A DNA stretch of 32,500 nt from Chytriomyces cf. hyalinus JEL632. Lineage: Eukaryota; Chytridiomycota; Chytridiomycetes; Chytridiales; Chytriomycetaceae. Location: assembly GCA_025435555.1 (NCBI GenBank), contig JAIWWG010000051.1, positions 1 through 32,500 on the forward strand. The letters run 5' to 3'. The notes beneath the pieces were generated by a model. The model saw only the letters and a program-made list of their open reading frames with translations. It ran no database searches and was not told the origin of the DNA. The translations under genes and the position numbers were made by a program. Positions 9,252 to 20,218 of this stretch are shown here, piece by piece; within the stretch, counting starts at the first letter, position 1; each line of letters begins with the position of its first letter.

Positions 9252-11956
9252 ATGGTTTGTACATCTCCATATTTCTAAAAGCTGATGACCCAGCCGCATT
9301 GCTCATTCATCGCGCACATTCCATCCAGCACACGTCAAAGATATCCAATTGGGGACTTTGCACACTCCTCCTCGCTTCCATCTTGATTCCAATCACAACC
9401 GCCTTCCCCATCGCAAACGATTTCAAAGTCGCGCGTCGCCAGGCTGTTGTCGTTGTTGAAGACTCCAATGTCACGACAACAACGCACGTGCCGTATCTCA
9501 TTACTTTCCTTCTCCCGCAGTCACCAACTGGAACATCCACAACTGAAACCACGAGTACCAGCACTGAAACAACTTCAACCACAAGTGTGACGACAGAAAC
9601 GGAAACAACACTCACAACCACTACTTCCACGGAGACAACAACCATGGATACAACATCAACGTCGACAACTACAACAGCTGCGGATGAATCCTCAACCACC
9701 ATTTCGGACTCAGAAACAACATCTGAAGACTCCACTTCATCTGAATCTGCTGCGCCAGAAACTTCTGCGCCACAAGCGACTTCATCCACCACATCCACAA
9801 GCACCGAAACAACTAGTACACTAACATCATCCACAAGCACTTCGACTGAAACAACCGCAACAACAAGCACATCGACTTCGCAAACAACAAGCACAGGAAC
9901 TACTTCCACATCCACGGAAACCACTACAACTGCCACCACTTCAACTTCCACTTCAACGGAAACCACTACAACAACAAGCACTTCAACGGAAATTGAAGCC
10001 TTGCCCACGACTTCAACCAGCACAACAACTGCCAGAACATCAACTGAAACAACCAGCACGACCACTGAAACCACCACCACAGCAACTGTTTCTACAACCA
10101 CTTCCACTGAAACTACTTTGATCGAGCCTACATCGGTTGCATCGGAGACAGTCACGACCCCAACCACCTCAACAAGCACGACAACTGGCACAACGACCAC
10201 CTCAACCACATCGACCACGACAGAAACTGCAACAACCGCAACGACATCGACAAGCACATCAACTGCCACCACAACAACAGACAGAACCTCCACAACTTCA
10301 GAAACCACAACAACTGCGACTGTCAACACATTCACCTCAACTGCAACCACAAGCACCTCCACTTCGACTGCGACTTCAACCAGCGGAACCACATCCACAA
10401 GCACAGAAACTACGACCACCGCAACATTGACAACTTCTACGTCGACGGAAACTACTTCGACAGAAACTACAAGCACTACTACATCGACCGAGACAGCTGC
10501 CGCGGACACGTCTTCAGCACTCACAGACACAACCACTGTGGATATGTCGGAAACAGCCACAGCGGCCACAACCAGCACCTCTACAACCACAGCGACAACA
10601 ACCACAGACACTACAAGTACAACCACCGAAACAACAATCACTCCAACAACTTCCACTTCCACATCAACCGAAACAACTTCCACGAGCACATCTTCTGAGA
10701 CAACAACGACTGGAACGACATCGACGAGTACTTCCACATTTACAACTTCTACTTCGACTTCGACTTTGACAACGAGTACTTCGACATCTACATCCACTTC
10801 GACATCGACTTCGACTTCTACCTCCACAAGTACAAAGACATCAACAACATTTACTTCCACTTCTACATCAACAAGCACCACAACATCTACATCAACCAGC
10901 ACATCCACTTCTGCAACCACAAACACCATCAACAGCGCAACCACTATCCAGGTAAAAGGCACGACGACTACGGTAAGACAAAATGGAGTATTGATCTCAC
11001 CCCTCTGAACTAAACCAAAAAAACTATAAAATTAGGGTACAACCGCAACAACTACAGCAGATAGCTGCCCTATCGGTCCGTATGGACCCTTGCAACTGGA
11101 CGGAAGACCTTTTGTTGCGAATGCAGCAGCAGGAATTGGACTGGGAGTCCGCATTGTCTTGTGGGAATACAACGAATGGGACAGCTCCATGTTTGCATTT
11201 GACTGCAGGAACCGTCTCCGCATTAAAGCCGACCCAAGCCTGTGTATTGCCGCGACCAGGGCTTCTGCGGGACAAGTCATGTTCCTGGACTCGTGCGCAA
11301 GCATCAGCACGTTGACTTGGACCACAGATGGAAAGGGTCATTACTATCCAAATGGAAACACGGGGCTTTGCTTGGATGACTTTAACTTGAAGTTGAACAA
11401 TGGAAACTCGATTGGGCTGTGGAACTGCAACACTGGATTCAACCAGATCTGGACCATTCGCCCAATCTCGACACCCACAAGGACTGTTTCGAAAACTTCA
11501 ACGTTAAGCACTACGATGACAACTACGACAACGGCTGGGCCTGTTCCCACTTACTGTCCAATTGGCGACTATGCGCCACTGCAAGTCGACCAGCGACGTC
11601 TTATCGGCGCCGCAAAGGGGAACTCCACTTTACCAGGCACCAAGATTGTCCTATGGGAATACAACACGTTGGCAACCTCGCTGTTTGCGTTTGACTGCGT
11701 GAACCGACTCCACATCCAAGCAGACCCAACCATGTGCATTGGCGCCAACAGCATCAGTCAAGGAAACGTGCTGCTTCTTTTGGACTGTTCCAACACCAAT
11801 GCGATTCGATGGGCCGTTGCTGGGACAACGTTTGCGCCCATGGGGAAGCCGAAGCTTGTGATTGACAATTTCAACCTCGTGACTGCAAATGGGAACCCGA
11901 TTGGGTTGTGGAGTTATAACGGCGGATGGAACCAGAAGTGGGCCGAGGCTTTGTGA
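9252..11956 (+). CDS. Secreted mucin-like protein with two ricin-B-type beta-trefoil lectin domains
   Basis: Read as join(9252..9254, 9329..10972, 11036..11956), 855 residues. The first exon is only the start codon, followed by a 74-bp intron with donor GTTTGT. Residues 1-26 form a signal peptide (hydrophobic LCTLLLASILIPITTA). AFPIANDFKVARR (26-38) ends in a dibasic Kex2-like site. A short THVPYLITFLL segment precedes a Thr/Ser-rich stalk (about residues 67-545) built from TSTSTETTTT-like units, expected to be heavily O-glycosylated. Two lectin-like domains follow (about 560-690 and 722-855) joined by a Thr-rich linker. Both share LWEYN, FAFDC, NRL[RH]I[KQ]ADP and a closing NQ[IK]W, the QxW signature of the ricin-B fold. 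The probable location is extracellular or cell wall, binding glycans. An alternative donor GTAAAA at 10951 keeps frame and would drop 22 bp. Carbohydrate specificity is unknown. Confidence 0.85.
9530..10930 (+). repeat. Thr/Ser-rich degenerate tandem repeats (mucin stalk)
   Basis: Short imperfect repeats of ACA/ACC/ACT/ACG and TCA/TCC/AGC codons coding for TST, TETTTT and TSTST units. Copies differ a lot in codon choice, so the array is old or has been scrambled, unlike the near-identical blocks in the third gene. The same composition leaves a long open frame on the opposite strand that is not a gene. Confidence 0.75.
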
Positions 11957-12119
11957 GGATGCCCGTACTTTTTTTTTATTTTTTTTGGAGATTTTGAACT
12001 TTGTGACATTTAGCTGTTTGGACATAGTGTGGGGGATATGCTAGTTTTTGTTTTGAGATTTGCTGGAAGGCGATTTGTCTATTTTTCAGCGCTTGTTTTT
12101 TTATTTTTATTTTTTATTG

Positions 12120-12125
12120 AATAAA
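12120..12125 (+). terminator. Poly(A) signal AATAAA
   Basis: AATAAA about 160 bp after the stop of the first lectin gene, following T-rich sequence. It is the nearest consensus signal, 131 bp before the next gene's start codon. Confidence 0.4.
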
Positions 12126-12255
12126 TTCCCTTGTTCCAAAAACGAGTTTGTTGCCCGAGAAAACAGCGCAAAATTCTCGCCTCTGAATCTTGCCCGAGCT
12201 GCGAAGCAACAACAACGCACGTACGCTCTACTCTATCAGATCACCCACATTCACC

Positions 12256-12753
12256 ATGGTCAGTTCATACAACTCAACGCGTCACGGTATCCAACACACC
12301 AATTTGACACCAAAATCAGAGGACCCCTGTCAACTTCATCCTCCTCTCGTTGCGCGCAGCCATCGGCACTGGCACAGCCGCTTTCCCAGTCTCAAATGCT
12401 AAACATGCACGCCGTAATGCAGAAACATCAACAACCACGACTTGTCCACCAGACTTGCAAACGATCATCATCGACGTTGTGGGATCAAGCACGCGTTTGT
12501 ATCGACTATCGACCATCTTGGCGCGACACCAATTGTTTGTTCTTCGGTTGATCTCAATGCGAGCACATTTTCTTGTCTGATATGCGGTTTTTTTTTATTT
12601 GCCACACAGACCTTAGCGAGCACCACTACGAGCTGCACGACACTCGTGCCAACTATTCTCATCATTGAAGAAGCAGGCAAGTCGCCTGTCATCAAAACCA
12701 TCTACAATATGGGTGCAGTAGCGACGTTGACGAATGATCCTACGGGAGTCTGA
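12256..12753 (+). CDS. Short secreted paralogue of the mucin-lectin proteins, no lectin domain
   Basis: Read as join(12256..12258, 12320..12478, 12610..12753), 101 residues. As in both flanking paralogues, the start codon stands alone in the first exon, here with donor GTCAGT and a 61-bp intron. MRTPVNFILLSLRAAIGTGTA is a signal peptide and AAFPVSNAKHARR repeats the family's pro-segment with its dibasic end at residues 32-33. The rest is TSTTTTCPPDLQTIIID, then TTTSCTTLVPTILIIEEAGK and a tail ending NDPTGV. There is no long stalk and no QxW domain. The last intron (131 bp, donor GTGGGA) is the weak point. A better-looking donor 16 bp further (GTTTGT) changes frame and gives about 78 residues. 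It may be a functional short secreted protein or a decaying gene. Confidence 0.55.
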
Positions 12754-12881
12754 TGCGCGTTTGACTCCGGCTGTTTATTTCTTTTCAATTTGAATCAGCT
12801 GCTGTTTACTTTTACTTATGTATTCTGATGACACATGCTTCGTCGGGTCGGCGAAATGATAAGACGGCCCGTTTTCTTTCG

Positions 12882-12887
12882 AATAAA
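12882..12887 (+). terminator. Poly(A) signal AATAAA
   Basis: AATAAA about 130 bp after the stop of the short secreted paralogue. Confidence 0.4.
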
Positions 12888-14112
12888 ATGTAGATCGCAA
12901 CAGAGGTTGATATTGTTTTGTTTTGTTTCGATAGAACAAATAACAAGAGCGCACCAAACGAATGATCACAACGCGATGTAATCGAAGCTGAAAACAGCTG
13001 CTGATTGCAACAAAACGCCCCAAACTATTCTGATTATCGAGCCATGAAGGTTTTCTTGATCCTCCCTCGATTCATGAATAAAATCACAGTTGGAAAAACC
13101 AACCAGAAGTTGATAATGGCACAGGTGCTTTAACATGTTCAATGGAGCTGCAACGTATGGGACACTTGAACAGACAGCGTCCATCCGCTTCAGAGAAATT
13201 TGAGTTTCGGAAATTTCAGAAACACAACATCAAGGAGTTTCGACTGCTGCAAACCGGCCCCTATTCTCGCGCACCTTCTGTGCCTTCTCGACCGCATCTA
13301 AAATACCTTGCGCTCACTGCATTTACTCATTTGCTCAAGCGCAAAGCGGATAAAACAGCACAACATTTGCTGCTGTTGTCAATCATTGTCAATCTTGAAA
13401 ATCTATTCAGTTTTATTCACGCATACTTGAACATTTCAACCGAATTGAGATATATTAGACGGGATGAAACTGGTTGAGTGGCACTTTGCTGTTTTATACG
13501 ACATGAATGCAGGTTGGAGTGCCGCTCCTGCAAACACTGCGTCGAAGCAGTTTGCGATGAATTCCTTTTGACGTGGCTGGCGCAGCATGCTCGCCTGGTG
13601 TATGCATGAGTGAATGTAGTCTGACTCTTTTCCCTCGCGTCTTTTTGGCACCTCTCCTCTGCCTTCTCATCTAGTCCCACCTCACCTTCTGCCATCTCTC
13701 TCGTTTCATTGCGTTCACCTTTTCCATTTTCTTCTTCCATATTCTCTTTTGCAATAAAACTACTTTTCTTCGGGACAGCAAAACAGTCTCCTTCGGCGCT
13801 CGGCGCTTATCCATATCGCGGAGGTTCCCAAATTTTTTTTTGTTGTGTCCCAAAATTTCTTTTCAAACTCCGAAACCCGTCAAAACAACTTTGACAGGCC
13901 CAACTATCACCCACAAAAAAGTTCCAAAAAACAACCTCAGTTCTCTGCAACTGCCAAAAGAGGTACAATCAATCTGCAGCCGTGATATCAGCTCGCATCA
14001 AGCTCACTCCTCTCTTTCAATCGCACACGGCAGCACAGTCTTTTACGAATACCCAAACACATTCTTGAGCTACATCCCACTGAACTCAACATCAACTGAC
14101 CTTTGACGCGTC
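12888..14112. other. Intergenic region between second and third secreted genes
   Basis: About 1.2 kb with no supported gene. A pyrimidine-rich stretch (13630-13760) on the plus strand and A/C-rich sequence just before 14113 look like promoter and leader of the large mucin gene. Open frames here are short and lack recognisable content. Confidence 0.4.
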
Positions 14113-17100
14113 ATGGTTCGTGCGTGATTCCCAGTCACATCTGCGCAGTGCGCAGTGCTTTCAGCCAACTAAACACCCTCGAATGATTTGTAATTTAACA
14201 GATGCTTCTTCATTCCAACTCGCACGTTCTCAGTGCATTCTTGTGGGCATTGTGCCTCGTTTCCGTGTCTGACGCGTTCCCAATTGGGAATCACTTTAGA
14301 GTGGCTCGTCGTGCTGTCGAACCTTCTGTTGCCGCGGGTCCCAGCGCTGACGTTACACACCAGCCATACCTTGTGACCATTGTTGTCCACGCGTCCAGTC
14401 CCATCCCAGCGGTAATATCATATTCACCATGGATGCAATCATCGCACATGTTTGGATCTCTTATTGAATATTTTTTCGCATGCAGACGTCCACCTCAGTG
14501 TCTTCAGACACGGCAACCTCAGCCCCCACTGAAACAACTGGCAAAACTGAAACAACTGCCACAACTGAAACAACTGCCACAACTGGAACGACTTCGACTT
14601 CAACCGGAACCTCGACGACTGCAACCACAACAACTGGAACAACTTCCACATCTACGGGAACCACCAGTACATCCACAACATCGTCTTCCACTTCCACAAA
14701 AACCACTTCAACAAGCACGTCTTCGACAAGCACTGCAACTACGAGCACGAGCACTTCATCAACTTCGACTGGTACGACCACCACAGGCACCACGTCAACA
14801 TCCACTGGAACAACTACAACGGAAACAACGTCCACCAGCACCGAGACAACAACCACCGGAACCACAACTGAAAGTGAAACAGTGTCGAATTCTGAGGTGT
14901 GAATCAATTCCATTATCATTATTGGCTTTCCCTTTTCATATATAGGCCTCATACTGACTCCATTATACAACGACAGTCCACCTCATCAGTCGAAGCCACC
15001 ACATCAACTGAGTCCATCTCCACCGAAACATCGACGGAACCACCCACCACTGCCGCGACATCGACTTCGACTGAGACGACAACCACAGAGACAACTTCCA
15101 CAAGCACTTCGACTGAAACAACTACCACTGCCACCACTTCCACTTCAACTGCAACAACAAGCACTGGAACCACTAGCACAAGCACTGCCACAACAACCAC
15201 TGGAACAACATCCACCACAACAGCGACGACGTCAACAACAACAGCCACTACAACCACCGGAACCACTTCCACCTCCACTGAAACAACTTCAACCAGCACC
15301 TCGACTGCGACGACAACCACTGGAACCACTTCCACCACCACCGAAACAACTTCAACAAGCACCTCGACTGCCACCACAACCACTGCAACTACGTCCACCA
15401 GCACTGAAACCACGACTACAGCTACTACCTCCACCAGCACTACGACCGGCACAACGACCACTGCAACCACTTCCACAACCACTGAAACAACCACCACCGG
15501 CACAACAAGTACCACTACACAAACAACCACCACCGGAACTACTTCAACAACTACTGCGACCACCACAACTGGAACCACTTCCACTACAACTGGAACCACG
15601 ACAACAGCGACTACGTCCACCACCACCGAAACAACTACAACTGGCACCACCTCAACCAGCACAGAAACCACCACCACCGCGACCACTTCTACCAGCACTT
15701 CGACTGGAACTACCACCACTGCCACCACTTCAACCAGCACTGAAACTACAACCACTGCTACCACTTCCACGTCTACATCTACTGCGACGACAACCACCGC
15801 GACAACATCAACTAGCACGGAAACCACCACCACTGCCACAACGTCGACCTCCACTTCAACAGCCACGACAACCACCGCCACCACTTCGACCACTACGGAA
15901 ACAACCACCACCGGTACCACAACCACCGATACTACATCCACGTCCACTGAGACCACCTCCACTTCCACCACGAGCGTCACTTACTCGACGAGCACCACCA
16001 CAACCGCCACATTCACGGTCACCACCTCCACTTCAACTACATCGACGGCAACTACCACCACAGCCACGACATCCACATCCACTGAAACCACCACCACAGG
16101 AACTACTTCCACCTCCACTTCGACTGGAACAACCACCACTGCCACCACTTCAACTTCCACTGAAACAACAACCACGGGTACAACTTCGACCAGCACCACC
16201 ACCGGCACAACCACCACTGCCACCACATCTACAACAACTGAAACGACCACCACTGGAACAACTAGCACCACAACTGCTACCACTACTACTGCTACCACAA
16301 CAACTGGGACAACAAGTACCACCACTGGAACAACCACAACTGGAACCACGTCTACCACCACTCAAACAGCTACAACTGGAACGACGTCCACCACGACTGA
16401 AACAACAACAACAGCAACCACCTCAACAACCACTGCTACCACTACCACTGAAACTACGAGTACCACCACTGAAACCACCACAACTGGAACCACTAGCACT
16501 ACTACTGCCACCACCACAACTGGAACTACTTCAACCACCACTGCCACCACCACAACAGGAACAACTTCAACCACCACTCAAACAACCACCACCGGAACTA
16601 CTTCAACAACTACTGCGACCACCACAACTGGAACCACTTCCACTACAACTGGAACCACGACAACAGCGACTACGTCCACCACCACCGAAACAACTACAAC
16701 TGGCACCACCTCAACCAGCACAGAAACCACCACCACCGCGACCACTTCTACCAGCACTTCGACTGGAACTACCACCACTGCCACCACTTCAACCAGCACC
16801 GAAACTACAACCACTGCTACCACTTCCACGTCTACATCTACTGCGACGACAACCACCGCGACAACATCAACTAGCACGGAAACCACCACCACTGCCACAA
16901 CGTCGACCTCCACTTCAACAGCCACGACAACCACCGCCACCACTTCGACCACTACGGAAACAACCACCACCGGTACCACAACCACCGATACTACATCCAC
17001 GTCCACTGAGACCACCTCCACTTCCACCACGAGCGTCACTTACTCGACGAGCACCACCACAACCGCCACATTCACGGTCACCACCTCCACTTCAACTACA

Positions 17101-18507
17101 TCGACGGCAACTACCACCACAGCCACGACATCCACATCCACTGAAACCACCACCACAGGAACTACTTCCACCTCCACTTCGACTGGAACAACCACCACTG
17201 CCACCACTTCAACTTCCACTGAAACAACAACCACGGGTACAACTTCGACCAGCACCACCACCGGCACAACCACCACTGCCACCACATCTACAACAACTGA
17301 AACGACCACCACTGCAACAACTAGCACCACTACTGGTACCACCTCAACTGGAACAACGAGCACAAGCACTGGAACGACTACAACTGCGACTACTTCCACC
17401 ACTACGGGTACCACTACAACTGCAACCACCAGCACAACGACTGAAACAGCGACAACTGGCACCACTTCGACTACAACGGCTACTACATCCACTGGAACTA
17501 CTTCCACGACAACGGGTACCACCACAACTGGAACTACTTCAACTACGACTGGTACAACAACCACTGGCACAACTAGCACGACTACTGCTACCACCACCAC
17601 TGGAACCACAAGCACCTCTACTGGAACCACCTCTACTGGAACCACCTCTACTACCACGGTCACTACTACAACTGGAACCACTAGCACGACCACTGCCACC
17701 ACCACCACTGGAACAACCAGTACCTCCACTGAAACCACCACTACTGAGACGGCTTCCGCTACCACCGAAACCACCACCGGCGCTTCTACAAGCACATGTT
17801 CTGAGGAGACTATTTTCCTGACCATTTATGATGATCAAGTTTCGTCGACCAGCGCGGGAGGCAACATGGCCACAACCACGACCGAAACTACTACAACAAT
17901 GACTGAAACTACCACAACTGCAACTACATCTACTTCCACTGCAACCACCACCACGGCCACAACCACCACTTCCACTGCTACAACCACTACTGAAACTACA
18001 AGCACAATGACCGAAACTACCAGCACAACCACCACATTCACCACAACCACTTCCACGGGAACTACTTCTACATCTACCACAAGCACCACCACCGCTCTGG
18101 GAGCCGCTTACTACCCGCTTAAAGTCGCTGGTTGGTCATTGACGGCCCGTTCCAACAACTCGGCCATCACACAAGGAACCAGCCTCGTGATTGACAACTA
18201 CTCGACCGACACTGCGTCTCTGTTCACGCTCTCCTCCAAGAACGTGTTGATCCACAAGGCTAGTGGTCTCTGCGTTGCAACCGTGCCTGTTGGCGGCTCA
18301 TACAATGGCGTGACGCTTACACTGCAGAGCTGCACGAACCCATACGCGGCGCCATGGGTGATTAACAACAATGTGTTCAAGATTGTTGTCCCATTGAAGG
18401 GCGCGTATTGCATGGACTTGTATGGCGAGTACACAAACTCTGGAAACAAGATTCAAGTGTACAGTTGTACAAACAAGTGGAACCAAAAGTGGGAGTTGGC
18501 TTATTAG
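14113..18507 (+). CDS. Giant secreted Thr/Ser-rich mucin with C-terminal ricin-B-type lectin domain
   Basis: Read as join(14113..14115, 14202..14411, 14486..14896, 14977..18507), 1384 residues, all introns phase 0. The start codon is again an exon by itself (donor GTTCGT, 86-bp intron), although an ATG also opens the next exon. The signal peptide is followed by AFPIGNHFRVARR (residues 26-38), aligned position for position with the first paralogue, and THQPYLVTIVV matches its THVPYLITFLL. The stalk of roughly 1150 residues is mainly 12-residue units of the form [GA]TTST[ST]T[AEGQ]TTTT. It is broken by two SVTYSTSTTTTATFTV islands and one non-repetitive patch with Cys (CSEETIFLTIYDD). The last 135 residues form a single lectin-like domain (GTSLVIDNY, NVLIHKASGLCV, CMDLYGEYTNSGNKIQVYSC, closing NQKWELAY). 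It probably acts as a long O-glycosylated surface adhesin. Confidence 0.83.
15520..16271 (+). repeat. Internal direct duplication, copy 1 (752 bp)
   Basis: Matches 16579..17330 at an offset of 1059 bp (353 codons, in frame). By eye I find two mismatches: T at 15741 against C, and G at 16256 against C, the latter changing Gly to Ala. It covers one SVTYSTSTTTTATFTV island and flanking 12-residue units. Confidence 0.9.
16579..17330 (+). repeat. Internal direct duplication, copy 2 (752 bp)
   Basis: Second copy of 15520..16271. The 307 bp between copies (16272..16578) is similar Thr-rich repeat but not a copy of the sequence before copy 1. The identity contrasts with the scrambled codon use of the rest of the stalk, so the duplication is recent or has been homogenised by gene conversion. 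Confidence 0.9.
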
Positions 18508-18578
18508 ATATGTAAATTTGTGATCTTTTTTCCTTTTCTCTGTTGAATATGCCTTTTAGATTTGGCTCTTTTACCCGC

Positions 18579-18624
18579 TTTTTCCTTTCTTCCTCTTTCT
18601 CTCTCTCTCTTCCTCTCTCTCTTT
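18579..18624 (+). repeat. CT-rich low-complexity tract
   Basis: About 45 bases of almost pure C and T, including (CT)n runs, in the 3' flank of the mucin gene. Confidence 0.7.
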
Positions 18625-18723
18625 GCTGTGTTCCTCGCTACGATGGGACTTTGCAGCTGTACTTTAACTTATCACATTCTTAGCCTCGTTTACAGGTGGA
18701 ATGATAATCTGTTTTAGATATTG

Positions 18724-18729
18724 AATAAA
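18724..18729 (+). terminator. Poly(A) signal AATAAA
   Basis: AATAAA about 215 bp after the mucin stop codon, in T-rich sequence. The remaining bases up to 19012 show no gene and must hold the next gene's promoter. Confidence 0.45.
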
Positions 18730-19012
18730 ATCGACTTTTTGATAAACACTTGTTAAGCATGGCAACAAACTGTCAAACGGTCTGAAGGAGAATCAGCATA
18801 GCCGGGAAGATAATTGCTCTCAAAATCGCGGAACGATCGATCCAATGATTTATAAAGACTGACTCTGCGTTGTGGGAGAAGGCGTGCTTTGTGATCGATA
18901 TTCACGAAAAGTCAGCATTCCAAATCAAACAAAAACATTCGAAATCCCCGTTTTGAACACACGTTAAAAACCACCCGCTCCAACCACCAAAAACACACAA
19001 CAAAAATCAGAA

Positions 19013-19830
19013 ATGAAGTCCATCCTGTTCATTCTCACAAACCACGCCGATCTCGGCACCACTGGAAAAAAGACTGGCTTCTGGATCAGCGAAGTTGCCC
19101 ACCCATACAACTTTCTCAAGGACAAGTACAACCTCGTCTTTGCATCCCCGCTTGGCGGGCCTAGCCCCGTTGACCCCGGATCTCTGGAGGCTCATAAGGA
19201 TGATCCAGAAGTGAAGGCTTTCTTGGCGGATGCGGAGGCGCAGAGGCTCGTTGCCACGACGGTTGTCCTGAATACCCTCGATCCAAAGGATTTTGATGCC
19301 GTGCTTTACCCGGGTGGACATGGTCCCATGTATGATCTTGCGAACGATGCCTTCTCGCTGGGTATGTGTGTCCCTGTTTCCGTCGATCCGTTTTCTTTAT
19401 ACCTTCCCCACATTGATTCTGTTCAAAGGTTTCGCCGCTAGAATGTACGAACAAAGCAAAATCGTCGCCGCACTCTGCCACGGCCCCGCCGGAATCGCGG
19501 ATGTCAAATTGTCTGACGGCAGTTTCCTTGTTTCCGGAAAAAACGTGACTGGCTTTGCAAATACTGAAGAAGACGCGGTCCAACTGTCTGCCTTCATGCC
19601 GTTCCTTTTGGAGGACAAGTTGAAGCAGAATGGTGGAGTTTACACCAAGAAAGCGGATTGGGCGAGTTATGTTGTTGTGGACGGCCGGCTTGTCACAGGT
19701 TTTTTTTTATTACTTTTCTGACTTTCCTGCTCTCATTTCCTCGCGTTTTCTCATCCCTTGTCTTGTTTTAGGTCAAAACCCGGCGTCTGGCCATGAGCTG
19801 GCAAACAAGCTGCATGAAATGCTGGGTTAA
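19013..19830 (+). CDS. DJ-1/PfpI family protein (Hsp31-like, class I glutamine amidotransferase fold)
   Basis: Read as join(19013..19361, 19429..19698, 19772..19830), 225 residues, both introns phase 1. This family includes Hsp31-type glutathione-independent glyoxalase III enzymes and chaperone-like proteases. FWISEVAHPYNFL places the conserved acidic residue at Glu27, VLYPGGHGPMYDLA is the oxyanion/nucleophile-elbow region, and AALCHGPAGI gives the Cys133-His134 pair. SGKNVTGFANTEEDAV and a closing GQNPAS are also standard for Hsp31-type members. The catalytic set looks complete and the length is normal. It probably acts in the cytosol against methylglyoxal or other carbonyl stress; deglycase or chaperone activity cannot be separated from sequence alone. 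The start codon is preceded by an A/C-rich leader and nothing conserved lies upstream. Confidence 0.92.
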
Positions 19831-19888
19831 CGTGCAACATCTCCTTCTCCATTCGCGTTTCAGCCTCTTTGCACCCCTATGCGCGCTA

Positions 19889-19894
19889 AATAAA
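19889..19894 (+). terminator. Poly(A) signal AATAAA
   Basis: AATAAA 58 bp after the stop codon of the DJ-1/PfpI gene. Confidence 0.5.
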
Positions 19895-20218
19895 GCATTT
19901 TCAAACAAACTGTCGGACGAGAGTTGACTTTGAATGGAGCATAAGAGTTGCAGCAGAGAGCAGAGCAAGCAATCCATTTTTCACTGGTTAGTGATTATGG
20001 GTTAACGCTCAGAAGCTGATGCACGCGCGTTTTGTGCAGTGCAAGCGTGAGAAAAAAAACCATGCAGAAAGAGATTTATTTGTTGAATGTCATATTCAGA
20101 TGATGAGTAATTTAATTGGATGCACTATGACTTTTGCTGAACGTATGTTACCTGTACAATAAAAGTCGGGGAAAAGAAAAGAGAGGATAGGGGAAGAATA
20201 AGAGGAAGAAAATACAAA
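19895..20218. other. Convergent intergenic region, nothing recognised
   Basis: 324 bp between the 3' ends of the DJ-1-like gene and the 7TM pseudogene. A/G-rich towards the right. No open frame of interest. Confidence 0.5.

Noticed and set aside
9307-10962. 551-codon open frame on the minus strand, Val-rich
   Set aside because: It is the mirror of the Thr/Ser-rich repeat on the plus strand. ACN/TCN codons rarely create stops on the opposite strand. No start context, splice sites or domain.
14949-17825. Several long Val-rich minus-strand frames (343, 126, 153, 261 codons)
   Set aside because: Same repeat artefact opposite the large mucin; breaks coincide with TCA or CTA-type codons in the real frame.
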